The notes beneath the pieces are model-generated. The model had not been told where the DNA came from, ran no database searches, and worked only from the letters and a program-made list of their open reading frames with translations. 26,447 bases of DNA, taken from assembly GCA_035542775.1 (NCBI GenBank), contig DATKKX010000318.1, positions 1 through 26,447 on the forward strand. The letters are read 5' to 3'. The position numbers and the translations under genes were made by a program. This DNA comes from DATKKX01 sp035542775 (GTDB lineage Bacteria; Planctomycetota; Phycisphaerae; UBA1845; UTPLA1). Position 1 is the first letter of the stretch; the number at the start of each line of letters is the position of its first letter. Shown in pieces: positions 1 to 6,664 of this stretch.

Positions 1-729
1 CACGTCATTCAGCGGCGGGAGGCCGGGGGTTTGGTGGCGGAGGGCGATGGGCGGGGCGAGGACCTCGGAGAGCAGGATGGCCTGCCGTGGGAGCGGGGAG
101 CCGGGTGTTCGGAGTTGGCGGAGCAGGGCCAGTGCGGCGCCGCCTGAAGTCGCCGTGGACATCTCAGCCGACGCTAGGGCGTTGAGCCTTTCCTGTACGG
201 CGGCGCGGCTCGGGTGACCGAAGGCATCGACCATGTCCTCTGCCCGGGCCAGCGGCTTGATGTCGGCGGCTCGAGCGATCGGCAATTTGACGGGGGTTTC
301 GAGATCGGAGGCTCGCGGTGTCGGCGATTCGGCCAGGATGACGCGCTGGCGCGGCTGCTTGACGCGAGTCTCCCGAGGCGCCGGCATGGCAGGCCGGGCG
401 GCGGGCGCCGCGATCGGCGGTGCGGCGGGAAGGGGAGACGGAGGGCGCTCAGCCGCGCGGCGGATCGGCGGCGGCGGGAAGGGCCCAGGAAACGGGAACG
501 CCGATTCTTCCGGGCCGAGCAGTTCGGCGGGCTCGACCTCCTCTTCTTCCGGTTCTTCCTGCCTGCGTGCCGGAGAGGTGGGCTTTTTCTTGGCGGCCTC
601 TTCCTGACGTTTCTTCAGCGAATTGGCGATCCAACTGACTATTGAGAAGATCAACAGCGCTACAAGATAGCCCCAGTCAGCGGCGGCGAGGATCAGGTTG
701 GGGGGACTGTGCGGCGTCAATGCAAGCAC
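1..729 (-). CDS. Single-helix, proline-rich membrane protein (3' end outside the window)
   Basis: I do not recognise this gene. The reverse strand is open without a stop for 243 codons from a GTG at 729 to the window edge. The GTG has an AAGGA about 6 bases upstream, and the nearby out-of-frame ATG stops after five codons. Near the N-terminus is one hydrophobic segment (about residues 20-35, DWGYLVALLIFSIVSWI), followed by a Lys/Arg/Glu-rich stretch and an acidic patch. Next comes a long Pro/Ala-rich region (about residues 75-130), then a more ordinary sequence rich in Leu, Ala and Arg. The pattern suggests a membrane-anchored protein with a large cytoplasmic tail. It lies 151 bases downstream of floA on the same strand, as the last visible gene of the NfeD/FloA cluster, so a role at the same membrane domains is possible but unproven. 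Low sequence complexity means homology may be hard to detect. Confidence 0.65.
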   Translation of the reverse strand, partial: MLALTPHSPPNLILAAADWGYLVALLIFSIVSWIANSLKKRQEEAAKKKPTSPARRQEEPEEEEVEPAELLGPEESAFPFPGPFPPPPIRRAAERPPSPLPAAPPIAAPAARPAMPAPRETRVKQPRQRVILAESPTPRASDLETPVKLPIARAADIKPLARAEDMVDAFGHPSRAAVQERLNALASAEMSTATSGGAALALLRQLRTPGSPLPRQAILLSEVLAPPIALRHQTPGLPPLNDV

Positions 730-880
730 TCCATTTCCTTATTCACGCGGGGCTGTCGCTGGTCCCGGCCTTGCGGCCGGGGTTCTGATGATTCCACACA
801 CGTCGGCCACCCGCCAGCCGCCGCGGCAGCCAAGCTCTGGGCATACTCGGGGGCCGATACTACAGCATAGCCAGGGCCGG

Positions 881-2065
881 TTACTGCGGGCCCTTGGGCT
901 TTGTGCCGGCGTCCTGGTCACCGCGGGCGATGGAGTCGCGCATCGCGGTGTCGGCGGTGATATTCCGCATGCGATAGTAGTCCATGATGCCGAGGTTGCC
1001 GGAGCGGAAGGCGTCGGCGATGGCCTTGGGGACTTCGGATTCGGCCAGGACCAGCTTGGCCCGGTTTTCTTCCACGGCGGCCTTCATTTCAGCCTCGCGG
1101 GCGATGGCCATGGCGCGGCGGCCTTCGGCTTCGGCCTGACGCTGCTGCTTGTCGGCGAGAGCCCGCTCAGTATCGAGATACGCGCCGACGTTGGCCTTGT
1201 CGGCGACGCCGGCGACACTGACATCGGCGATGTCCACGGAGACGATCTCGAAGGCCGTGGCGGCATCGAGGCCCTGATCGAGCACCCGGCGGGAGATACC
1301 ATCGGGATGCTCGAGCACGGCCTTGTAACTTTCCGAAGCGCCGATGGCGCTGATGATGCCTTGGCCGACGCGGGCGACAATGGTTTCCTCGGTGGCACCG
1401 CCGACCAACCTTTCGAGGCAGGTGCGAATGGTGACGCGGGCCTTGACCAGCAGGCGAATACCATCCTTGGCGACGGCATCGAGCCGGGCGTCCGGGCCGA
1501 GTGAGGCCAGGGGGCAGTCGATGACCTTGGGGTTGACCGAGGTCGAGATGGCGTCGAGGACGTCGCGGCCGGCGAGATCGATCGCCCGGGCGGTGTCGAA
1601 GTCCAGGTGAATTCGCGCACGCGTGGCTTCGATCATGGCAGTGACGACGTTGGTGACATTGCCGCCGGCGAAAAGATGGCTTTGCAGATCACCTATCTCG
1701 ATGGGGATCCTGGCCTTGTGCGCGGTGATCAATGCGGAGACGCAGACACGGACATCCTCCGCGCGGCGGCGGACCAGGTAGATGCTCTCCAGGTCGGGCC
1801 GGGCCAGGTTGCGGATGCCGGCCTGAACCGCGGAGATGCGGGCATCCACGATCAGCGTGGCGTTAACCTTGCGGAGCATCATGCCGATCAGCTCGGCGAA
1901 GCTGATGGGAGCGCCGCTGAACCTCGCCCTGAGCCACAGCCTGCCGAATACGAGGGCGAGAATCAGCAGAACAAGGATAAGGATGCAGATGATGGCAGTG
2001 ATGCCGTAGGTGATATAGTCGCTGAGCGTGTTTTGCGGGATTTGTGCAAGCATGGAATTCATCAT
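881..2065 (-). CDS. floA: Flotillin-like protein FloA (SPFH/UPF0365 family)
   Basis: FloA scaffolds functional membrane microdomains in the cytoplasmic membrane. The predicted protein has 394 residues. It has an N-terminal hydrophobic segment (about residues 18-42), the family signature region with FAELIGMMLRKV just after it, a band-7/SPFH-like core, and an Ala/Glu-rich coiled-coil section (AEAEGRRAMAIAREAEMKAA). It ends in a conserved-looking segment (VPKAIADAFRSGNLGIMDYY) and a charged tail. It is longer than the roughly 330-residue Bacillus FloA. An upstream in-frame TTG at 2098 would add residues, but GGGAAG lies just before the double ATG at 2065, which I take as the start. It follows two nfeD-type genes on the same strand, matching the known nfeD-floA operon (yqeZ-yqfA of Bacillus). 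The family assignment is confident; client proteins are unknown. Confidence 0.95.
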   Translation of the reverse strand: MMNSMLAQIPQNTLSDYITYGITAIICILILVLLILALVFGRLWLRARFSGAPISFAELIGMMLRKVNATLIVDARISAVQAGIRNLARPDLESIYLVRRRAEDVRVCVSALITAHKARIPIEIGDLQSHLFAGGNVTNVVTAMIEATRARIHLDFDTARAIDLAGRDVLDAISTSVNPKVIDCPLASLGPDARLDAVAKDGIRLLVKARVTIRTCLERLVGGATEETIVARVGQGIISAIGASESYKAVLEHPDGISRRVLDQGLDAATAFEIVSVDIADVSVAGVADKANVGAYLDTERALADKQQRQAEAEGRRAMAIAREAEMKAAVEENRAKLVLAESEVPKAIADAFRSGNLGIMDYYRMRNITADTAMRDSIARGDQDAGTKPKGPQ

Positions 2066-2122
2066 TTCGCTTCCCTCAGACCGGCGGGGCATCGGCAAGC
2101 GAGCCCGAGCCGGGATTCTGGA

Positions 2123-2635
2123 TCATGCCCCCACCGGTTCGACCACGATGCGATTTCCTTCCACCCGGATGACGCGGATGCGGCTGCCCTGGGGGATGAG
2201 CTGGCCGTCGCTGATAACACTGAGGCGTCTGCCGTCGATCTCGGCGGTGCCGCTGGGACGAAGCTGGGCGACGACGACGCCTTCCTTGTGCAGCAGGCCG
2301 GCGTATTCGTTTACGGTCCAAGGCGGCGGCGTTTCAGGCGCGGTTGTGCCGGCGGACTCGTCGGGTGGCGGCTCCAGCAGCAGGTTCTTGCCCACGGAGG
2401 TCTTGGGTAGGAACTTGAAGGCCAGGATAATGACGGCCGGCACGCAGACACCTTCGACAAGAAGCAGAGCAACGGCGATCCAGCCGCTGAGCTGGTACGC
2501 GCAAGCCAGGCTGCCGAGCAGGCAAAGCACGGCAACGGCGGCGAGCAGTCCGCCGGAAGGCAGCACCACCTCGGCCAGCGTGACGATCAGGCCGGCGAGG
2601 AAGAGAACCAACGCCCAGATGAGCCAAGTTTCCAT
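2123..2635 (-). CDS. Short NfeD-family membrane protein
   Basis: This 170-residue protein is an NfeD-type partner of flotillin-like proteins. It begins METWLIWALVLFLAG and has three or four closely packed transmembrane helices within about residues 1-75. A Pro-rich linker follows, then a C-terminal OB-fold domain of the NfeD type (GTAEIDGRRLSVISDGQLIPQGSRIRVI is split here by the domain pattern G-x-A-x-I-x-G-R-R and a terminal IVVEPV). It lacks the ClpP-like protease domain of the longer paralogue upstream. The same frame stays open upstream to 2782 but that part is Arg-rich and unlike a membrane protein start. The ATG at 2635 begins the hydrophobic sequence, though its ribosome binding site is weak; a GTG 21 bases upstream is an alternative. 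It lies 57 bases before floA, so co-translation and physical partnership with FloA are likely. Confidence 0.88.
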   Translation of the reverse strand: METWLIWALVLFLAGLIVTLAEVVLPSGGLLAAVAVLCLLGSLACAYQLSGWIAVALLLVEGVCVPAVIILAFKFLPKTSVGKNLLLEPPPDESAGTTAPETPPPWTVNEYAGLLHKEGVVVAQLRPSGTAEIDGRRLSVISDGQLIPQGSRIRVIRVEGNRIVVEPVGA

Positions 2636-2660
2636 ATCAATCGAGGCGCATATCACCCAG

Positions 2661-2831
2661 GGGCGGTGTCGCCCGCGGGCGTAACGCGCGGCATGCGCTC
2701 CGGGCTCGGCAAACCGCGAGCGCCGTATCGCGTTCTTCTGTCGCCACGAAGGGCGACGCCCTTGGTGATCCACGTCGGCCACAGAGGGCCGACGCTACCG
2801 AGCATTCGCCGGCCGACCAGGAGGTCGGCCG
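2661..2831. repeat. Cluster of GC-rich hairpins between two nfeD genes
   Basis: Four inverted repeats lie in the spacer. The first has arms 2661-2665 and 2670-2674 (GGGCG/CGCCC). The second is AAGGGC/GCCCTT at 2749-2754 and 2758-2763. The third is CGTCGGCC/GGCCGACG at 2773-2780 and 2787-2794. The fourth is CGGCCGACC/GGTCGGCCG at 2810-2818 and 2823-2831, ending directly at the stop codon of the longer nfeD gene. No T-run follows on either strand. They share the core GTCGGCC, so REP-like elements or mRNA processing/attenuation structures are more likely than a classical terminator. Confidence 0.6.
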
Positions 2832-4460
2832 CTACGTTTGGTGTTTCTCGCGGACGACGATGCGACTGCCCGATACTTCCACGATCTCCAGGGGGCAGCC
2901 TTCGTCGAGCATCTGACCCTGCGTAATGACGTCAACACGTCGCCCGTTGATCTGAGCCTTACCCGCGGGGCGGAGTTTCGTCAAGGCGATGCCGACGTCG
3001 CCCAAGTGGACGATGGATTCCGTTTCGCCGGGCGGGGCAAAAGCATCCGCGAGCCCGGCGTCGCCGACGCCAGGCGCGGCCGTGCTGACGGCCGGAGGGG
3101 CAGGCGGAAGAAAGAGCCCGCGGGCGCCGGGGATCTGTGGCAAATACTTATTCAAGAACCACGCGGCAACCATGGCGAGGGCCAAGCCCCCGAAGACAAC
3201 CTGAAGGCCCGTTTTCAAGCCGAGCCAGGTGGCGGGCATTCGCGGGATGATAATGGGACCGGGCTCAGCGGGGACGAACGTGGCGATCAGGCCGACGAGC
3301 AGAAGAATGATTCCGAGGATACCAGCGATGCCGAAACCGGGGATGACGAAGAGCTCGATGGCGATGAGGATGAGGCCAATGAGGACGAGCAGGACCTCCC
3401 ACATGTCCGCGAGGCCGGTCAGGTAGGGCGCGCCGAGGAAAATCAACAAGGCGACGAGAGCGACAGCAGCGCCGACGAAATGGCCGGGGGCCTGAAATTC
3501 AGCGTAAACGCCGAGGGCGATCAGCATCATCAGGATGGTGCGAACAAAAGGCGAGCTGAGGAAGTCGGCGATGCCCTCGGCCCAGTTCTGAGTGAAGCGG
3601 GGGATGGTCCCAATGATGTCGTAGCAGGCGCGGAGCTCACGCTCGTTACTGACGATGGCTTTGGCGAATCCGTAGGCCAGCGCCTCAGTCTGCGTGAGCG
3701 TGAGCAGGTCGCGTTTTTCCACGATGGGCTGGCGGAGGTCGATGTCGGTGTTGGAGACCGGATCGTGGATCGTCTTAACCGGGCGCCAGTTGCTGCCGGC
3801 CTCCGCCATCAGTTGTTCTTTGTCGCGCTTGAGGACGAACTTTCGTTCGCCGCCGGGGCCGTTCTCCAGCCACCAGATCTCGGAGCCCATGCGGACCATG
3901 GCCTCGCAGAGAAGCGGGTCGTATCCGCGACGATGCGAGCTGTCGCGAAACTCCTTCAAAATGGGGCTTTCGGCCTTGGCCCGTTCGGTTCCTCCGAGTT
4001 CCTTAAGGCCCTCGGTGGGCGAGATGATGATGGGGGCGCAGTCGCCGATCTTGCTGGCGCTGGACATGACGATCTCGTTGCAGGACAGGGCGATCATCGA
4101 GCCGGCGGAATAGGCCGAGGGGTTGATCCAGGCGACCGTCTTGAGGTCGGTGATGTTCTTGAGGTAGGTGCAGATGTCCAGGGCGCTGCTGGCCAGGCCG
4201 CCGGGGGTGTCCATCTCCAGGACAACCAGCGCGGCGCCGGTCTGACGGGCCTGGTCGATGCGGCGTTTGAGGCTTTCGAGAGTGATGTCGTTGATCTCGT
4301 CCTTGATGGTGACGATGGCGGCATGTTGAGGGCCGGCCGGCTGACTGGCGGGCGGGGGCTCGATGCCCAAAGCAGCCAATGACGTCAGCAAGGCGCAAGC
4401 CCCGCCCACGGCGCACACAACGCGTCGCGTCGTTCTTCCGGTCGCTCGCCGGTTCATCAT
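2832..4460 (-). CDS. NfeD-like membrane serine protease (ClpP-class domain fused to NfeD)
   Basis: This 542-residue protein is a full-length NfeD. It has an N-terminal signal or anchor segment (about residues 13-32), then a ClpP/crotonase-fold protease domain (about 45-270) with the motif DTPGG at 84-88 and a Ser-rich AYSAGS at 116-121. Ser118 is the likely nucleophile by analogy with archaeal PH1510. Lys162 is a candidate general base, but this is less certain. Four to six transmembrane helices (about 295-440) and a C-terminal OB-fold NfeD domain (about 480-540) follow. Such proteins are thought to cleave membrane or stomatin/flotillin-type partners. The start is the first of two ATGs, with GAGGG placed about 6 bases upstream. 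It is the first gene of the minus-strand cluster that continues to short nfeD and floA. The predicted active site looks intact. Confidence 0.92.
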   Translation of the reverse strand: MMNRRATGRTTRRVVCAVGGACALLTSLAALGIEPPPASQPAGPQHAAIVTIKDEINDITLESLKRRIDQARQTGAALVVLEMDTPGGLASSALDICTYLKNITDLKTVAWINPSAYSAGSMIALSCNEIVMSSASKIGDCAPIIISPTEGLKELGGTERAKAESPILKEFRDSSHRRGYDPLLCEAMVRMGSEIWWLENGPGGERKFVLKRDKEQLMAEAGSNWRPVKTIHDPVSNTDIDLRQPIVEKRDLLTLTQTEALAYGFAKAIVSNERELRACYDIIGTIPRFTQNWAEGIADFLSSPFVRTILMMLIALGVYAEFQAPGHFVGAAVALVALLIFLGAPYLTGLADMWEVLLVLIGLILIAIELFVIPGFGIAGILGIILLLVGLIATFVPAEPGPIIIPRMPATWLGLKTGLQVVFGGLALAMVAAWFLNKYLPQIPGARGLFLPPAPPAVSTAAPGVGDAGLADAFAPPGETESIVHLGDVGIALTKLRPAGKAQINGRRVDVITQGQMLDEGCPLEIVEVSGSRIVVREKHQT

Positions 4461-4567
4461 GTAACACCCTCGCCCATTCGGCCGGATCCTGACAAGACCC
4501 GGTGTTCACATGTTCGATCGCATCTATTGTAGCTGACTGCGCCACCGGACGACAGCGCTAGGCCGAC

Positions 4568-4951
4568 TCACTGGCGGGGGAGGTACTGGGCCAACAGCGC
4601 GATAGTTGAGGGCCGACTCAATGCCGCCTTGCCAAAACCGCGCACTCCGCCGGCGGCGACGCAGGCGTCCTGGGCCTCGGAGAGATTGCTGATCATCATG
4701 AGCGGCGGCGGGGGCAAGCCGTTGGACTTGGCCAGCCGGACCAATTCGATTCCCTCGCGACCGTCGCGGTCGATGATCCGGTTGAAAAGAACGAGGTCAT
4801 AGCGACGGCTGCGCAGGCGGTCAATCGCCTCGCCGACTGTTGCGGCGCGGTCGACGGAGACACGGAAGTGGCATGTCAACATTTCGCGGATCAGGGCGTG
4901 ATCGTGATCGCAATTGCCGACATCAAGTACGTGTGCGTCCATGCCCTTCAT
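4568..4951 (-). CDS. Degenerate response-regulator receiver domain protein
   Basis: This protein of about 127 residues has the length and layout of a stand-alone CheY-like receiver, including the strand YDLVLFN, the loop DRDG, the strand PPLMMIS and the conserved Lys in GFGKAAL. Key residues are altered. The acidic pair after the first strand is replaced by Gly-Asn (VLDVGN), and the phosphoacceptor Asp is Asn (LFNRIID). The switch Thr is Ser. This makes phosphorylation at the normal site unlikely, so it is called a pseudo-receiver. The start is the ATG at 4951 (MKGMDAH), with AAGG about 7 bases upstream; ATG 4966 and GTG 4969 would add five or six residues. It has no output domain and no kinase gene beside it. 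It lies 107 bases upstream of the nfeD/floA cluster on the same strand. A protein-protein adaptor role is an inference. Confidence 0.72.
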   Translation of the reverse strand: MKGMDAHVLDVGNCDHDHALIREMLTCHFRVSVDRAATVGEAIDRLRSRRYDLVLFNRIIDRDGREGIELVRLAKSNGLPPPPLMMISNLSEAQDACVAAGGVRGFGKAALSRPSTIALLAQYLPRQ

Positions 4952-5358
4952 GGGGTTACCTTGCATCACCCGCGCCGCAGTTGCGGGGGTTGCTGTCCCA
5001 GCGGTGGCGCGGTAAGTTCACACCGCTGCCTGTCTCAGCGCGAAGGCGGCGGAGGCCGGGTGCGTGTACCCAGGGCTCCGGCTCCTCAGGGGGACGGTTC
5101 CAGCCTCGACGGCATTGTAGTGACGGCGCCCGAGGCCGAGTTGGAATGGGGGCGACCCTCGGTATTAAACCTGAGCACTGCGCCTTGGCGGGCGGGCTCA
5201 GGGGCGACGCAACGGCTCGGCACATGAATTGCCAGAGGCCTTAGATGAAGAACACGACGCCGGCGGCACATGCTTACCAGATGCCGGTGGTCGGATCATG
5301 ATACGAGCGGAAACGTGGGGAATTCCGCTGTAGATCCAGGAATCCCAGGGAAACAGCG
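4952..5358. other. Divergent intergenic region with one hairpin
   Basis: About 400 bases separate the minus-strand receiver gene from the plus-strand aminotransferase gene. The open frames here on both strands are Arg/Pro-rich and lack good starts, so I see no gene. One inverted repeat, CAGCGGTG/CACCGCTG (4999-5006 and 5021-5028), could be a transcript structure or a binding site. Promoters for both flanking genes should lie here, but I could not pick convincing hexamers. Confidence 0.5.
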
Positions 5359-6576
5359 ATGAGCATTAGTCAGATCGCCAGAACCATCGGTGAATCCGTC
5401 ACTTTGAAACTCAACGAGAAGGCGGCCCTTCTTCGCGAGAAGGGTGATCCGGTCATTCACCTCGGGGGAGGCGAACCCAAGTCCAGAGCACCACTTGACG
5501 CGATTCTCAGTGCCTCCAACCTGCTCAATTCCGGAGAAATCCGCTACACGCCCGCAGACGGCATCCCGGCATTGAAGAAGGCCATTATCCGGTATACGGA
5601 AGAGTACTACGACCGCGTGGTGGCTCCGGAAAACGTCATGGCCAGCGGCGGGGCCAAGCAGTCCATCATGTGTGCCCTCCAGGCCATTCTAAACCCGCAG
5701 GAGGAGGTCATCTATCCTGCCCCCTACTGGGTGAGCTATCCGGAGATGGCCAAGATGATCGGGGCCGTCGGAGTGCCGGTCTTGAGCGAGGACGGCACGT
5801 TCTATCCCCGCCTGGCGGATATCGAGCGGAAGGTGGGGCCCTACACCAAGGCCGTCATCATCAATAGCCCGAACAATCCTTCGGGAGCGATGTACTCGGA
5901 GGAGTTCATCGCCGACATCGTGGAATTCTGCGAGAAGCGCGATCTGTACCTCATCATGGACGACATCTACCACCGGCTGATCTTCGACGGCCGGCGGCCG
6001 ATCAACTGCTGGAAGTTCGCCAAGGATAAGTCCGAGAACTCGAAGCTGATCATCATCAACGGCGTTTCCAAGCAGTATGCCATGACCGGCTTCCGCATCG
6101 GCTGGGCGGTGGCCAACAGGAACCTGATCTCCGTCATGACCAACATCCAGTCGCATCAGACTTCCGGTCCCTCGGCGCTGTGTCAGGTGGCTGCGGTTGG
6201 GGCGATCAACGGGCTGCAATCCAGCGTGGAGAGCCTGCGGCTGACGCTGGAGAACAACCGCAACGTGATGATGAACAAGCTCGCCACGTTCAATGGCATC
6301 AAGGCCTCCAAGCCGGACGGGACCTTCTATTGCTTCGCCGACTTCCGGGCCTACGGCAAGGATTCGACCAAGATGGCGAACTTCCTGCTGGAGAAGGTGC
6401 TGGTCGTGACCGTGCCGGGCGTCGAGTTCGGCATGGAAGGCTACCTGCGATTGAGCACCTGCGGCACGGTGAAGGACATTACCGAGGGCATCGAGCGAAT
6501 GAAATGGGCCCTCGATCCCAGCGCGCCGAACGAGCTTTACATCGGCAACCGCAAGCTGATCCGGGATTGGATGTGA
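5359..6576 (+). CDS. Class I PLP-dependent aminotransferase (aspartate aminotransferase-like)
   Basis: This 405-residue protein is a fold-type I aminotransferase transferring amino groups between an amino acid (likely aspartate or a similar one) and 2-oxoglutarate. Visible landmarks are the substrate-loop YTPADGIPALKKAI (63-76), ASGGAKQSI (95-103), the PNNPSG motif (171-176) and DDIYHRL with Asp202 and Tyr204 at the cofactor ring. The PLP-binding lysine is Lys238 in NGVSKQYAMTGFRIGW, and Arg364 in YLRLSTCG is the expected carboxylate-binding arginine. The length is normal for the family. AGGGA lies 7 bases before the ATG. It sits 88 bases upstream of pckA on the same strand. If its product is oxaloacetate, the pair would convert aspartate to PEP; this substrate choice is inferred from context only. 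The exact specificity (aspartate, alanine or aromatic) cannot be read from the sequence. Confidence 0.9.
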   Translation: MSISQIARTIGESVTLKLNEKAALLREKGDPVIHLGGGEPKSRAPLDAILSASNLLNSGEIRYTPADGIPALKKAIIRYTEEYYDRVVAPENVMASGGAKQSIMCALQAILNPQEEVIYPAPYWVSYPEMAKMIGAVGVPVLSEDGTFYPRLADIERKVGPYTKAVIINSPNNPSGAMYSEEFIADIVEFCEKRDLYLIMDDIYHRLIFDGRRPINCWKFAKDKSENSKLIIINGVSKQYAMTGFRIGWAVANRNLISVMTNIQSHQTSGPSALCQVAAVGAINGLQSSVESLRLTLENNRNVMMNKLATFNGIKASKPDGTFYCFADFRAYGKDSTKMANFLLEKVLVVTVPGVEFGMEGYLRLSTCGTVKDITEGIERMKWALDPSAPNELYIGNRKLIRDWM

Positions 6577-6582
6577 TTAGAA

Positions 6583-6647
6583 AGCCATCAGCCGTCAGCC
6601 ATCAGCAGTCCGCTGAGCTGAAAGCTGACCGCTGGGTGCTGATAGCT
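6583..6647. repeat. AGCCATCAGC-type repeat with imperfect dyad symmetry
   Basis: The spacer between the aminotransferase and pckA has reiterated units of the form ATCAGC/GTCAGC on its left side (AGCCATCAGCCGTCAGCC...). The complementary units GCTGACCGCT and GCTGATAGCT lie on its right side, so a folded transcript could form an imperfect hairpin. Short-unit repeats of this kind are scattered between genes in several bacterial genomes. Here it occupies nearly the entire spacer but leaves the pckA ribosome binding site (AAAGGA) free. Confidence 0.6.
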
Positions 6648-6664
6648 CTGCAAAGGATTTCGAC

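Noticed and set aside
698..2410. Two long plus-strand open frames over floA and the short nfeD gene
   Set aside because: Shadows of confident minus-strand genes with Gly/Asp-rich, domainless translations.
2838..4382. 514-codon plus-strand open frame over the long nfeD gene
   Set aside because: Antisense shadow of a confident gene; its Asp/Gly/Glu-rich composition and lack of any domain are typical of GC-rich antisense frames.
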